From positions 97,686,926 through 97,750,925 of the forward strand of contig NC_073306.1 in NCBI RefSeq assembly GCF_027595985.1: 64,000 bases of DNA. Reading direction: 5' to 3'. Positions 21,510-63,299 of the stretch are shown piece by piece. Below the pieces are notes generated by a model. It was not told where the DNA came from, made no database searches, and saw nothing but the letters and a program-made list of their open reading frames with translations. Each line of letters starts with the position of its first letter. Position 1 is the first letter of the stretch. Origin of the DNA: Sorex araneus (Eukaryota > Chordata > Mammalia > Eulipotyphla > Soricidae). The position numbers were made by a program, and so were the translations under genes.

Positions 21510-22690
21510 CTGTACTCACCCAGTGGCCAGTCTCCGGGGTCCCCTGGTTAGGGAGAAGTACTAAAGCCCCTAGCCGCCCTTGAATGGATCTCCTGAAAGA
21601 GGGAATTTACATCTGTTCATTGTTTATATTAATGTTCAACCTCACCTATCTCTAATTTGCTGCCCCATACCTTTCACACTTTCTTTATAGTAATCCTGAT
21701 TTATTTGAATAAAGTGTCACTGGTTACCAACCTGTGGACATGTTCCTTTGTCCTTCTGCTGGGTCATCAGCCCCTAATGCACCAGCGAACCACTGTCACT
21801 GTGGGACGGGGACAGATGGCACCCAAAGGTTTCAAACAAGACTTTATGTAAAGTTACAGGAGTAGCTCTCTATATTCAACTGACAGAGGCAAGGATAGAG
21901 CCATCTTTCCCATCTCTACATAAACCAATGAGGATTAGCAGCATGAGGGTACCATGTGGTGTATTAGTCAGTGACTTCCTTTGGTAATAGCATGATGATA
22001 TTTTTTCAATATTTAAACATACAATGTTGGCTAGAAGAGAATAAGAAAACCATGGTGAGCACCAAATCTGAATTATATCTATGTAGCTTCAGTAGTCTCA
22101 TTGCATATTCTTAACAAAAGTTTAGGTGACTTATATGCATAAGTATGAATGCATAAACAAAGAAAAAAACAAGAATGTGAAGTTATCAGTTATAATGTGG
22201 TACAATATATCTTGATACTGGGAAGCCCAAACAGTGCTCAGAAGCCACACATTCCTGGTTATACCCAGCCCAGCTAGATGGAGCTGAATAGTCCTTGAAT
22301 CTGGCAGTATTTGTGGCCACTAAGCAGGACTCGGCATAAAATTCCCGGTCTCTGCATCTTAAGCTTATGCAATTTTGTTAGGGAGGTATATTCCTAACCA
22401 AATTACATATATATGGATAATGATAACTTTATTATGCATATTCATCAAATATATCCAACCCCTCTCAAGAAATATAATGCATAATATGCCTGAAAAGTTA
22501 ATTCTATTCATCAAAAATTTATTTAATTAACAGAACCACAGATTTTCACAATGTATTTGATAGAAATATATAAAAACTTTTATTATACAAATATTGTACA
22601 TACAAAATAATATATAATGCTTAATATAATAAAACAAATCCTATCTACTATCCAGATTAAGACATTACGAATGCTATCTTTTCCTTCACA
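21510..22690. other. AT-rich sequence, no gene recognised
   Basis: Strongly AT-rich from about 21960. A possible decayed SINE lies near 22215-22330. No coding signal. Confidence 0.4.
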
Positions 22691-22706
22691 GTTGGTGTGG
22701 AGGAAT

Positions 22707-23067
22707 TTTTTTTTTATTTTATTGATTCACCGTGAGATATAGTTACAAGCGTTCATGTCTGAGTTACAATCACACAATGATCAAACGCCCATTCCTCCAC
22801 AATTGCACATTCTCCACCATCAATATCCTCAGTATACCCTCCACCTTTCTCACCCTCCCACTACCTCCAAGGCAGACAATAATCCCCATAGTCTCTCTAC
22901 ATTTGGGCATTATGGTTTGCAATGCAGATACTGAGAGGTTATCATGTTTGGTCCTTTAATTACTTTTGGCACACATCTCCCATCCTGACCAATAATTCTA
23001 ACCATCATTTTCTTAGTGATCCCTTCTCTATTCCAGCTGTCCTTTCCTGCCTACTTGTGAGGCAAGC
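22707..23067 (-). mobile_element. 5'-truncated L1 (3' UTR only), 14-bp duplication
   Basis: The poly-T at the left end is the poly-A of a minus-strand L1; body words GATTCACCGTGAGATATAG and ACACATCTCCCATCC match the other L1 3' UTRs here. TGGTGTGGAGGAAT is repeated perfectly at 22693-22706 and 23068-23081. Only about 360 bases of the L1 3' end were inserted. Confidence 0.92.
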
Positions 23068-23350
23068 TGGTGTGGAGGAATGCTACTGGTATTAATAAAT
23101 TAACATTGAACCTGGAAACCTTGCTGTACTTTTAAATATAGTTTTAATGATTTGTTGATTCTTTTAAGTTTCTATATAATTGAAAATGTCATGCTACCGT
23201 TTCACCTTTGTAGTGTACTATAGGTTAGGGGTGACTCACAGATCTAACTACACTTCAGAAAAGGGAAATCATCACAGGTGTTAAAATCAAGAGGTATACA
23301 TGATGGGAGACACATCTATATTATGGAAGATAGATATTATGCGCTTTCTT

Positions 23351-23522
23351 TTTTTTTTTCTTTTTGGGTCACACCCAGCGATGCTCAGGGGTTACTCCTG
23401 GCTTTGCACTCAGGAATTACTCCTGGCGGTGCTTGGGGGACCATATGGGATGCCGGGGATCGAACCCGGGTCGGCCGCGTGCAAGGCAAACGCCCTACCC
23501 GCTGTGCTATCGCTCCGGCCCC
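23351..23522 (-). repeat. Young SINE, minus strand, 13-bp duplication
   Basis: Close to the inferred consensus, with GGGATCGAACCCGGGTCGG intact. TATGCGCTTTCTT occurs at 23338-23350 and 23523-23535. Confidence 0.95.
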
Positions 23523-23919
23523 TATGCGCTTTCTTAACTACAAGTTATCTTTCCTGAAAGCTTTAGAAGCCATTGCAGTGTCTTAAGAAGTAAGGTAACA
23601 ATATATAATTACTTTAGATCATTCACTGGACACAGAGTGTAATTAAATTGGAAAGAAAGTTTGAGTTATGGAAATTGATAGGATGTTGTCGGTGTAGTGG
23701 CCAGAACTAAAGTTATTCTAAGTGGAAATAAAGACAGACACATTGGAGTTAAGGAAAACAATAAATGGGGCTTAGTGATATAAACAAATGGGGAAGAGGA
23801 AAATTTGAGAATAGTTCTGGATTTTTCAAATGGGTAAGTGGGCGGTACTACTACTGAGAAAAGGGCTAGTTTAGACAAAGAGAATAAAGACAGTTTAGTG
23901 ACAGGATTAAAGTCAATAA

Positions 23920-26155
23920 CCTTTATTTTTATTGAATCACCGTGAGATACAGTTACAAAGCTTTCATGTTTGATTTTCAGTCATACAAGGATCGAACACC
24001 CATCCCTCGACCAGAGCACATTCTCCACCACCAATGTCCCCAGTATACTCCACTTTTCAAACCCTGCCCCTGTCTCTATGGCAGACAATTTCCTTCTTAC
24101 TCTCTCTTTCTACTTTGAAGCATTATGGTTTGCAACATAGATACTGAAAGGCTATCATGGTTGGTCCTCTTTCTACTTTCAGCAAACATCGTCCATCCTG
24201 AATGATTTCTACAACCATAATTGACTTAGTGATCCCTTCTCTATTCCATCTGCCTTCTGCCTCAGTTCATGAGACAAGCTTCCAACTATGGAGCAATATT
24301 CCTGGCCCATGAGTCTACTGTCCTTGGCTGTCAGTCTCATATTATGTTATTTTATAGTCCACAAATGAGTGCAGTTATTCTATATCTGTCCCTCTCTTTC
24401 TGACTCATTTTACTTAGCATGATACTCTCCATCATCATACACTTATAAGCAAATTTCATAATTTCATCTTTCCTAACATCTGCATTCAATTGTGTAGATG
24501 TACCACAGTTGCTTTATCCAGTTGCCTGTCTGTTCTCAGGTATTCAGGTTGCTTCCAGATTCTGGCTATTATGAACAATGCTGCAATGAACATATAGGTG
24601 CAGATGTCATTTCTACTGTGCTTTTTGCACCCTTGGAATATATTCCCTGAAGTGGTATTGCTGGGTCATATGGAAGCTCAATTTCTAATTTTTGAAGGAA
24701 TGCCCATATTGTTTTCAAGAAAGGCTGGACCAGTCAACATTCCCATCAACAGTGAAAGAGAATCCCTTTCTCCCCAAATCCATGCCAACACTGGTTACTT
24801 TTGTTCTTTTGAATGTGTGCCAGTCTGTGTGGTGTGAGATGATATCTCATTGTTATTTTTATTTGCATCTCCCTGATGATTAGGGATGTTGAGCATTTTT
24901 TTCATATACCTTTTGGTTGCCAGCTCTCACCGCTCTTTTTAATGTAGTACTGGAAGTTCTGGCCATAGGAGTTAACCAAAAAAATATATGAAGGAAATAC
25001 AGATAAGGAAAGAAAGAGGTCAATATATCACTATTTGTTGATGATATGATACTATATTTAGAAAACCCTTAAGACTCTACAGAAAGCTCAAAGAAACAAT
25101 AGGTTTGTATAGTAAAGTAGCAGGCTGCAAAATCAACACCCAAAAGTCCATGGCATTCCTACACACAAATGATGAAAGAGAAGAAAAAGATATTAAAAAA
25201 AAACAATCCTGTTCACAATAGTACCTCAGAAAATCAAGTACCTTGGAATCAGCTTAACTAAAGAGGTGAAGGACCTATACAAGGAAAATTACAAAACACT
25301 ACCTCAAGAAATAAAAGAGGATGCTAGGAAATGGAGACACATCATCTGATCATGGACAGGAAGCATTAACATTATCAAAATGTCAATACTCCCTAAAGCT
25401 CTATACAGATTTAATGTGGTCCGTATCAGGATACCCATGACATTTTTCAAAGAAATAGACAAAACACTCCTAAAATTCATATGAAACAATAAACCATCAA
25501 AAATAGTTAAAGCAATCCTTGGGGAAAAGAAGGATGGCATCACTTTCCCCAACTTAAAATTGTATTATAAAGCAGTAGTAATTAAAACAGCATGGTATTG
25601 GACTAGAAACAGACCTGCAGATCAATGCAACAGAGCTGAATATTCTGTCGCAGACTCTCAAATATATGATCACTTAAACTTTGATAAAGGATAAAGAAAT
25701 GTGAAGTGGAACAAGGAAAGCCTCTTCAACAACTTGCAAAAAAACATGAACCTCTGTCTATCATCAGCACAAAAGTCAGAACAACATAGATTAAAGACCT
25801 CAATATCAGACCTGAATCTATAACATACATGGAGGAAAAGGTAGGCAGACCCCTCCATGACAGTGACGCTAAAAGCATCTTTAAGGATGAAACACCACTG
25901 AACAAGCAAGTGGATACACACATAAGCAAATGGGACTACATTAAACTAAGATGTTTCTGCACCTCAAAAGAAACTGACCAAAATACAGAGAGCAAACGGA
26001 ATGGGAAAGAATATTTACCCAATACCCATCTGATAAGGGATTAATATTCAAGATAGGACAAGACACTAGTAGAATTGTACGAGAAAACTCCTCCCACCCC
26101 ATCAAAAAATGGGGAGAAAAAAATGAACAGAAACTTCCTCATAAGAAATACAAGT
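23920..26155 (-). mobile_element. L1 insertion with internal 5' inversion (twin priming)
   Basis: From 23920 to about 24925 the minus strand holds the L1 3' UTR and the end of ORF2. From about 24930 to 26155 the plus strand holds the preceding part of ORF2, including the reverse transcriptase FADD-like region and the C-terminal part. The far right end (ACAGAAACTTCCTCATAAG) and the left side of the junction (minus strand: ACCAAAAGGTATATG) are adjacent in L1 A and L1 B, so nothing is missing between them. Many stops and shifts make it non-coding. I did not find a clear target duplication. Confidence 0.85.
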
Positions 26156-26374
26156 AAGAGTCTATGTTGATGAACAACCTCTCTTGACAAATAATTTTTA
26201 TGCCTTCAAAGAGGACCACCTTGCTCATATTTGTTCAAACTGGTCAAACAAAGGTTTGCAGTGCCTTTTACACAAATATTTCAGTATTAGATGACGTCTA
26301 TAGATGCACATAGGACCAAGCATACAGCCCCTAAAATTAAAACTTTCAAAGAAAACAAATAATAAGCTTGGGGA

Positions 26375-26474
<100 letters not shown>

Positions 26475-26820
26475 TTGGAGAAGGCAACTATATGAGCCTG
26501 GGAAGGTAATGTATAACACATACATTAGAATATATACACACACATATAGGCATACATAGCATATATATGGAAAAATCCATATACTCTGACAGACTTGAGT
26601 ATTCTAAATTAAATGTCTCAACAGCGCCAGGGCGTTATGGGCAAAACGTATTGTCAGGCACCGTTTCAGCTGCACTAACTGCGTTGTAAGGTGTCCAGCA
26701 CTAACTCGACGACCATATACTCTCCCAAGAGGAAAGGAAGTCGCCAAGTGCCAGTTCTTCCCTTCTTCCAGCTGCGCCAGAACTGCTCCCACGGAAAGAG
26801 CAGGTCGGGCCCTCCCAAGG

Positions 26821-26840
26821 CCTTCTGGGAGTTGTAGTCC
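26821..26840 (-). promoter_or_regulatory. ZNF143/STAF-type site
   Basis: CCTTCTGGGAGTTGTAGTCC is the reverse complement of the well-known ACTACAA(C/T)TCCCAGAAGG promoter motif bound by ZNF143, typical of CpG-island promoters, including many KZNF genes. It sits about 85 bases before the exon 1 donor. Confidence 0.85.
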
Positions 26841-26863
26841 TGGGAAGCGGGCGAGGTTCCGGC

Positions 26864-26878
26864 TGCGCGCATGCGCGC
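26864..26878. promoter_or_regulatory. NRF1-type palindrome
   Basis: TGCGCGCATGCGCGC contains the NRF1 core GCGCATGCGC. A TTCCGG ETS-like word lies just before it (26857-26862). Together with the ZNF143 site this marks the core promoter. Confidence 0.8.
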
Positions 26879-26880
26879 CT

Positions 26881-26925
26881 CCGAGCTGGCGCTCGTTAGT
26901 AGTCTTTGTCAGGCCGCGGTGGGAG
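26881..26925 (+). other. KZNF non-coding exon 1 (start approximate)
   Basis: GC-rich sequence ending GGTGGGAG/GTGAGTG, a strong splice donor at 26926, directly after the core promoter sites. The transcription start is not determinable from sequence alone. Alternative first-exon ends with good donors exist downstream, for example GCGGAGAG/GTAAGA at 27457. Confidence 0.6.
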
Positions 26926-28373
26926 GTGAGTGGGCAGCTAGGAGGCCGCGCCTCTTCCCGCTGCAGCCGTCCTGGCTACCGTAGGGCTCAGTCTGTGCCA
27001 GGGCGGGGCGTCGTGTGTGAAAGGGACTTGCCCGCAGGCCATGCGTCCTTGCTCCCTACGCGCCGCGCCCAGCGGGCTCTCCTCCCAGGTGCGCGGCGCG
27101 GGGCGCGGGGCCGCGGGGGCTGCGGGGGCCGCGGGGCCCGCGGGACTTTCTCCTCCCCACCTCTTGGTACCCGCAGGGACTCCGCGAGGGGGAACTGGCC
27201 CCCGAGGAGCCGGCCTCAGGGATGCGGGACGCCCCGTGAGTGGCAGCCGGGCGCAGGGTCCCCTGGAGCAGCTCCGGGAGTGCGAGGCCGCGGAGATGTC
27301 CCATCCCGTGCTCCTAAGGGACTGCGGGGTAGCAGCGTCTCATCGGGAGGAGGTGAGCACCGAGACGTCCCCGTCCGAGGGACTGCGGGGGTAGCAGCGA
27401 CACTGCGGGAGGAGGTGAGCATGGAGACGGGTTTGGCCGAGATGCCCGAGCGGAGAGGTAAGATCTCTGAAGTGTCGGGCTGGAGGGATGCGTTTGCTGG
27501 AGGGGAGCTGGCTCGGGACAGAGAGCCAGAGAGCTCGGCCCCCTGGGTTCGGGTGGGTGGGGTCTGTGAGTAAGAATAGGGGGCGTTGGTGTGGACTTGC
27601 CACCTTTTTCCTCTGCAGCCTAGTGCGCCAGAGCCCTTCAAAGTCACCCCCAAATGGGAACAAAGTGTCATCTTCTAAGGCGTGAGCATACCAACAGTTA
27701 CTTATTCGTCCCAAGTGACTAGACTGTCCCAGCCTCGTTAGTGGGCCTGAAAATTTAACATTTTTGTTTGGCAAAATAATTTTCCATGTTTACTATTTCA
27801 CTTTGTCTGCACATGATGCTGACTTCAGCAGCCCGGCTTTCCTTTGTAGTTTGTTCTGTGATCTCCTATATAACCCCCATGCTCATCTCATCTGTGTACT
27901 TTTTAGCTTGTTTTCTCAATTGCACCCCAGATGAAACTAAAGAAAATTATTTGGAGCTGGAATTCTACAATCTACCTTTTAAATAAAATTTCAGGGTGAT
28001 TTTTGGAACCATTGAGCTCCCATTTGTTTTTAAAATTAGTTTAATCTAGGTTAAGCTTAAAAGTAAACTTAATTATTCTGATTTCTAGATCAGAGAATGC
28101 CATCTTCCTGAATGTATTAGGATTTAAGTTGAAGATCTGAGTAGCTTCATTCCTGGACTTTCTCTATGATCCTGGGATTCTGGGTTGTTTGACTCTTCTT
28201 ACTATCACTCTTTACTTTTGTTTTTGTGGGCATTGGTTTTGTGGGGAAGCATTTTTAAACTTGTGGATCTGAATCAGAACATGTAGGGCTCTATCATTAC
28301 TGCTTTCTTGCCCTTAGCAATTTCTCCCAAGATTTCTCTCTTTTCCCAAGAGAAGAGTACAGAAGAGGAAGAA

Positions 28374-58230
<29,857 letters not shown>

Positions 58231-59261
58231 AAAATTCCTGAATACGAAGACATATGTAAGTTGTTTTTTTCACTATATTATGTACCAGAGTGTTTAAAAG
58301 ACCCATAAAGTGCTGCTTGATGCCTAATTCCTTATGCATCTGTTACTTTTTAAATAGTTTTGAGCCATGCATAAATGGTTTATTAATTATAAATACATTT
58401 AACTTCTTAATACATGCCTCAGGTTTTATCTTCAGCTCTCCTAAGTACTTTTTGGTGGATATTCAAGAAATCCTTAGGAATATAGTTAATAATTACTATT
58501 AAATCCAAGTTTCCCTGTTTTTTCACATAAAACCCTATTTCTTGCTTTTTACTTTATAAGGAAGTTCTTTTCTGGTAAGTTGGATGAAGAATTTCTATCC
58601 TTGTCAGGAAGATATAATCTGAGTCTTTACACTTTGGTGTTATTCTGAACTAGAAAATGGGTCCAAGTGTTAACTGTGATTTTTTGGTTGTTGTTTTGGT
58701 TTTTGGACCACACCAGCAATGCTAAGGGGCTATTCCTGAGTCTGCACTCAAGAATAACTCCTGGAGGTGCTTGGGAGACATCTGGGATGCAGAAGATATA
58801 AGCCAGTTGGCCTCATGCAAAGCAAGCACTCTACCTGCTGTGCCAACCCCCACTGTAACTTTTTTTTTTATGTCCTTTATTCTTTGCATTGGACAAATCC
58901 TTGGTTTTCTCTAGTGTCAGGGAGACTCCATTTCTTTATACTATTCAGCTCTCTAAGCTGTGCTTTTCCAGTTTTGAGGAAAAAAATCCCTAGGATATTT
59001 AGGGTCTGAAAAGCTAATGAGCTCAATGTGTTATATTTAGAATCACAGAAAAGAAGAACTGAAAGAACTGTGTGACAGAAGGACATACCTTCTTGTCACA
59101 TGAAAGAAGGTTTATGGGACAAGGACTCACTTAAGGATAGTTTCTTTCCACAAAGAAATTGCCATTTCTCTGGCCTTTGTGTATACCTACATTTATTATT
59201 GTTATTGTTCTGTATATACTGTTTGGTCTTTGCTATATCTAAGATCCTTAAAGGAAATAAA
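58231..59261 (+). other. KZNF 3' UTR with SINE and polyadenylation signals
   Basis: Plausible 3' UTR. AATAAA at 59256-59261, another at 59350-59355. A decayed minus-strand SINE (about 58690-58850, GGACCACACCAGCAATGC) lies inside it. The actual end is not determinable from sequence. Confidence 0.5.
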
Positions 59262-59671
59262 AAAAGCTTAAACCCCATTTATATATTGATATAAATTACA
59301 TGGGTAACCAAAGATCAGTAATGGTATTAAAATAAGGAAGCAAATGTTCAATAAATATTTATTAAAACACTATACAAATATCAGCTTTTATTGTTACTCT
59401 GTTACATAGTATATGGAAAGGTTATAGAAAAGATAGAAATAGTATAAATTCCGTTCCTAAATCCTGTCCCTTATGAACATACAGAAACCAGTCCATGCTC
59501 TTGTTCCCTCCATACTATCCGTGTTACTTATTATAAATGCATCTGTGTAAATTTCAGTTCTGTTGTTGCAGAAAAGTAGAGAAATAGAGCTTTAATAAGT
59601 GGTGACAATGGAAGTAAGGTCATTAAGGATGAATTTAGTATAAATTGTCAATAATGGGAATCAAAGAAAAC

Positions 59672-59848
59672 AGTTGGTGGGCTGAAGCTATAGCACAGCA
59701 GGTAGGGCGTTTGTCTTGCACGCGGAAAACCTGTGATCGATTCCCAGCATCCCATATGGTCCCCCAAGCACAGCCAGGAGTAATTCCTGAGTGCATGAGC
59801 CAGGAGTAACCCCTGTGCCTCACCGAGTGTGACCCAAAAAAAAAAAAC
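59672..59848 (+). repeat. SINE, plus strand
   Basis: TGGGCTGAAGCTATAGCACAG head to GTGTGACCCAAAAAAAA tail; GAAAACAG lies on both sides. Confidence 0.9.
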
Positions 59849-59919
59849 AAAAGAGAAAACAGGGAATGAAACTGAAGGGATTGTGAAGTTATTTTGAAAA
59901 TATGTTTAAAAACATGAAA

Positions 59920-60025
59920 GGGCTAGAGTACATACTTTTCATGCAGAAGACCTGGTCTCTTCCTGTTTTCCTTAGCACAGTATGCCAGAACTAGCCCATG
60001 AGTACCTCCAGATGTGACAAAAAAA
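59920..60025 (+). repeat. Old SINE fragment, plus strand
   Basis: GGGCTAGAGTACATAC head and CCAGATGTGACAAAAAAAA tail. Confidence 0.55.
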
Positions 60026-60574
60026 AATTCTAAATGATAGACATTAAAGGAGTGGAAGTACATAGAAAGCTGCAAGTTCAAAGACAGTTTAGGAGAATGA
60101 CTGACAGAAACAACCCTTTTCATTACCTTAATAGTCAGATTAATGGTCTAAAACAAAAATTGACAAAATAACCCGGACCCATGGACCAAGTTCAGTTTGC
60201 TGCATTTTCTCTCTATTTTATTGGAGCTCACCTACACTTATTCACCAATATATTGTCTGACTTTTTTTGTGCTACAATTAGCAGGCAGGGTTAAGTAGTT
60301 TCATTTGAGATTTTATGTTGTAAAAAGCCATATAATCTCTATGAAAACAAAAAAACAACCTGTGAAAAGAAATTTTTTGGAGACCAATATTTGACTAACA
60401 AAGTAAAGATAGATTTTGGTTTTAATCCAGCTTTAATCAATACTTTAATTCTACAACCTCCAATAAACTATGGTATTTTGAAATACTTAACTCTATGAGC
60501 CTAGTTTCTCTTTGGAATGAGAATAAATTAACCTTCTAACAAGATTGTAATAGGGTTAAATTAAAATTGGGTTG

Positions 60575-60753
60575 TTTTTTTTTTTTGGCTTTTTGGGTCA
60601 CAACTGGTGATGCACAGGGATTCCTCCTGGCTCTGCACTCAGGAATTACTCCTGGCAGTGCTCAGTGGGCCCTATGGGATGCTGGGAATCAAACACAGGT
60701 CGGTGGCATGCAAGGCAAATGCCCTACCCGCTGTGCTATTGCTCCAGCCTCAA
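60575..60753 (-). repeat. SINE, minus strand
   Basis: GCTTTTTGGGTCACAACTGG to GTGCTATTGCTCCAGCC; moderately diverged, near full length. Confidence 0.9.
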
Positions 60754-60759
60754 ATAAAA

Positions 60760-61620
60760 GTATTTTTAAAAATTGGCAGAGTAAGTATCTATATAGAAAG
60801 CCTTATCCTTGAATGAAGAGATGACTTGTCTATTTGACCTGTTAAAGCAGTGCTACAAACTGAGTGGTTAAACAACAAATATTTTTTGAAGTTTGGAGTT
60901 TGGAAGTCAAGATCAAGTCTGGCAGATCTGATTTCTGGTGAGAGTGCTTCCTGGTTTGTTGACAGCCTCCTCTTAGCTGTGCCCTCACATGGTGAAACAG
61001 CAAGAGCTCTCTAAAACTACTTTTGTGAGGTCACTAATCTTATACTCTACTCACATGAACTAATCACTTCCCAAAAGCCCCATCTCCTAATAGTACTATG
61101 TTGAAAATCAGGTCTGAACATGAATTTGGGATTAACACAAACATTCCATGCATAGCAAGTATCTAATCATCACTCAGTATAAATGCTTAAGATGAATGCA
61201 TCTATCATAACTTTTGTTTTAATTATGAAACCAATTATTCTGCTTTCTGTGTCAGAGAAGGTTTTAGTTTTTTTTCCCTCATGGTTTGTAATATAATTGC
61301 AGTATAAAATAATATTAAGCAAACCTGGGATTTCTCTAAGTGGTACTGAAAACTGGACCTTTGCATTTCATTTTTATGTTTTTATATACATTTATATTCT
61401 TTTTAGTTTTGAATCTGACTTTTGTACTCCTTTATAAATCTTGGGAATTTTAATGTTCTGCTATTCAAACATTTTTGGTTATCTATAAACTAAATTTTAC
61501 TGCTCTCATTGACACACTGTCAATAAAAAATACTTGCATGTTGTTAGAAATGTATATAGTATGGTTTTAATTTCCAATTTAAGTATATTTTACAAGGTTT
61601 GTAATAGCTGTACATTTTAC
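60760..61620. other. No gene recognised
   Basis: AT-rich intergenic sequence with no identifiable repeat or reading frame. Confidence 0.4.
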
Positions 61621-61633
61621 AAGGTTTGTAATA

Positions 61634-61870
61634 GCTGGAACCGTAGCACAGCGGCTAGGGCATTTGCCTTGCTCTCTGCTGACCGGGTTTGATTCCTCCA
61701 TTCCTCTTCGAGAACCCGGCAAGTTACCGAGAGTATCCCGCCTGCACGGTAGAGTCTGGCAAGTTCCCCGTGGCGTGTCCAATATGCCAAAAACAGTAAC
61801 AACAACTCTCACAATGGAGACGTTACTGGTGCCTGCTGAGCAAATTGATAAACAATGGGACAGAGAGAGA
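61634..61870 (+). repeat. Long-tail SINE, plus strand
   Basis: GCTGGAACCGTAGCACAGC head, then GAGTATCCCGCCTGCACGG and AAAAACAGTAACAACAAC in the tail. A 26-bp local duplication, TTTTACAAGGTTTGTAATAG, lies just before it, and TACAAGGTTT recurs after it. Confidence 0.85.
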
Positions 61871-62252
61871 GTGCTACAGTTACAAGGTTTAAAGATTAGA
61901 GCCACCCATAAAAATATTTCAGTCATTCAAAAAAAATAATATTTTTCATTACTCATTTAAATTTCACAACTTCTGGACAAATGGACTGGGGAAAATCTTC
62001 CACAGCTCATATATGAACGAGATATTTAAAAGAATAGAGGAACATTGTTTTTGCCAAGTGGCACTGAGTTCTCTAAGTTCAGGTACTACTTAGTAAGCAT
62101 TATGGAAGAAAAGAAGAACTTCATGTAAGAAGTACAGCTACACAGTTAAAAGCAGGATGCCTATGTTGACATCCATAACTCTAACAAAAGCAGCTAGTCT
62201 GCCTTTGAAGGAACAGATAAAGTGACACCTCCTTGAGAGGGTAAAAAGGGTA

Positions 62253-63299
62253 TTGCTGATCCTGACCCTTTGGCAGTTCCTTCTCCTCCTTGCTTATATA
62301 AGAATAGGGAAGAGGTATTTCTGTGTTGATGGCCCTTTTCCAAAAGGAACAGCAGGATTGATCTTAGGGAGAAGCAGTATGACTTTGCAAGGTGTTAATG
62401 TAAAAGTGGGACTCATTGACAGTGATTTTGTGAATGAAATCTCAATTATAGTCACTGTTCAAGCGGATATCAGAATATTTAAAGGGGAACCTATTGCTCA
62501 ACTGCTTTTGCTCCATGCATACTAGGAAAAAATACAGGCATGAAAAGAAAAGGTAATTTTGGAAGCACTAATGCAGAAATATTTTGGGCAAAAAAGATTA
62601 CTGATGATAAGACTACCTTTGAGGATGGGACAAAACTGGAGGGTGTGTTGGATTCAGGTGCTGATGTTACTGTTGTTGCCTCTCATCATCGGCCTATGGT
62701 TTGGCAAAAGCGTTGTGTGAACGTTACTTTTTCTGGTATGGGAGTGGTCACTGATGTTCAACAGAGTGTGCAACCTCTTCATTATAGTGATCCTGATGGA
62801 GACATGGCAATCATCAAGCCATTTATTGCTCCAATAGCTATCACCCTATGGGGACAAGATTAGTTGCAAAAACTTGGTGTGAAATATATTAAAGAGGTGT
62901 CTCAGCAATCGCCTTTTTAATTTGGGCCGCAGCTCAAAGAAAAGCTCTCCCAATAGATGGAAAAAGGTTCAGCCTGATTGGGTTGAGCAGTGGCCCTTAA
63001 CAAAAGAAAAACTTAAGGCTTTATATGAATTAGTTATAGAACAGTTTGAATTGGGACATATTGCTTTCCGCTCTAGTCCCTGGAATTCACCAGTATTTCT
63101 TATCAAGAAAAAGACTGGTAAATGGCGAATGTTAAGTGATCTAAGAAAAGTTAATGACTGCATGGAACCAATGGGCCCTTTGCAAATGGGCCTACCTAAT
63201 TTGGCCATTATTCCAAAACAGTGGAATATTATTATAATTGATCTGAAAGATTGTTTCTATACTATCCCTTTGAGAGAAAAGGATAGAGAAAAGATTTAA
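62253..63299 (+). pseudogene. Class II ERV pol fragment: dUTPase, protease, RT start
   Basis: Three consecutive open stretches in two frames. 62253-62525 contains GTAGLILGRSS and GLIDSDFVNE, typical of the dUTPase of betaretrovirus-like elements. 62540-62863 contains VLDSGADVTVV, the aspartic protease active site (DSG). 62922-63299 contains [20 protein letters not shown] and ends in a stop before the catalytic YxDD of reverse transcriptase. No gag, env or LTR is seen around it. It is not part of the provirus at 3760. Confidence 0.88.

Larger units (their letters stand above)
26590..27560. promoter_or_regulatory. CpG island at the start of the KZNF gene
   Basis: Abrupt rise in CpG and GC relative to the AT-rich surroundings, densest at 26850-27450. 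Long open frames on both strands here come from base composition, not coding. It contains the promoter elements and exon 1 listed separately, plus a near-tandem 61-bp repeat at 27318-27428. Confidence 0.85.

Noticed and set aside
26926..27573. Long open frames on both strands in the CpG island (up to 215 codons)
   Set aside because: GC-rich, low-complexity Ala/Gly/Arg translation without domain, overlapping on several frames. Stops are AT-rich and therefore rare in such sequence. Better explained as promoter and intron 1.
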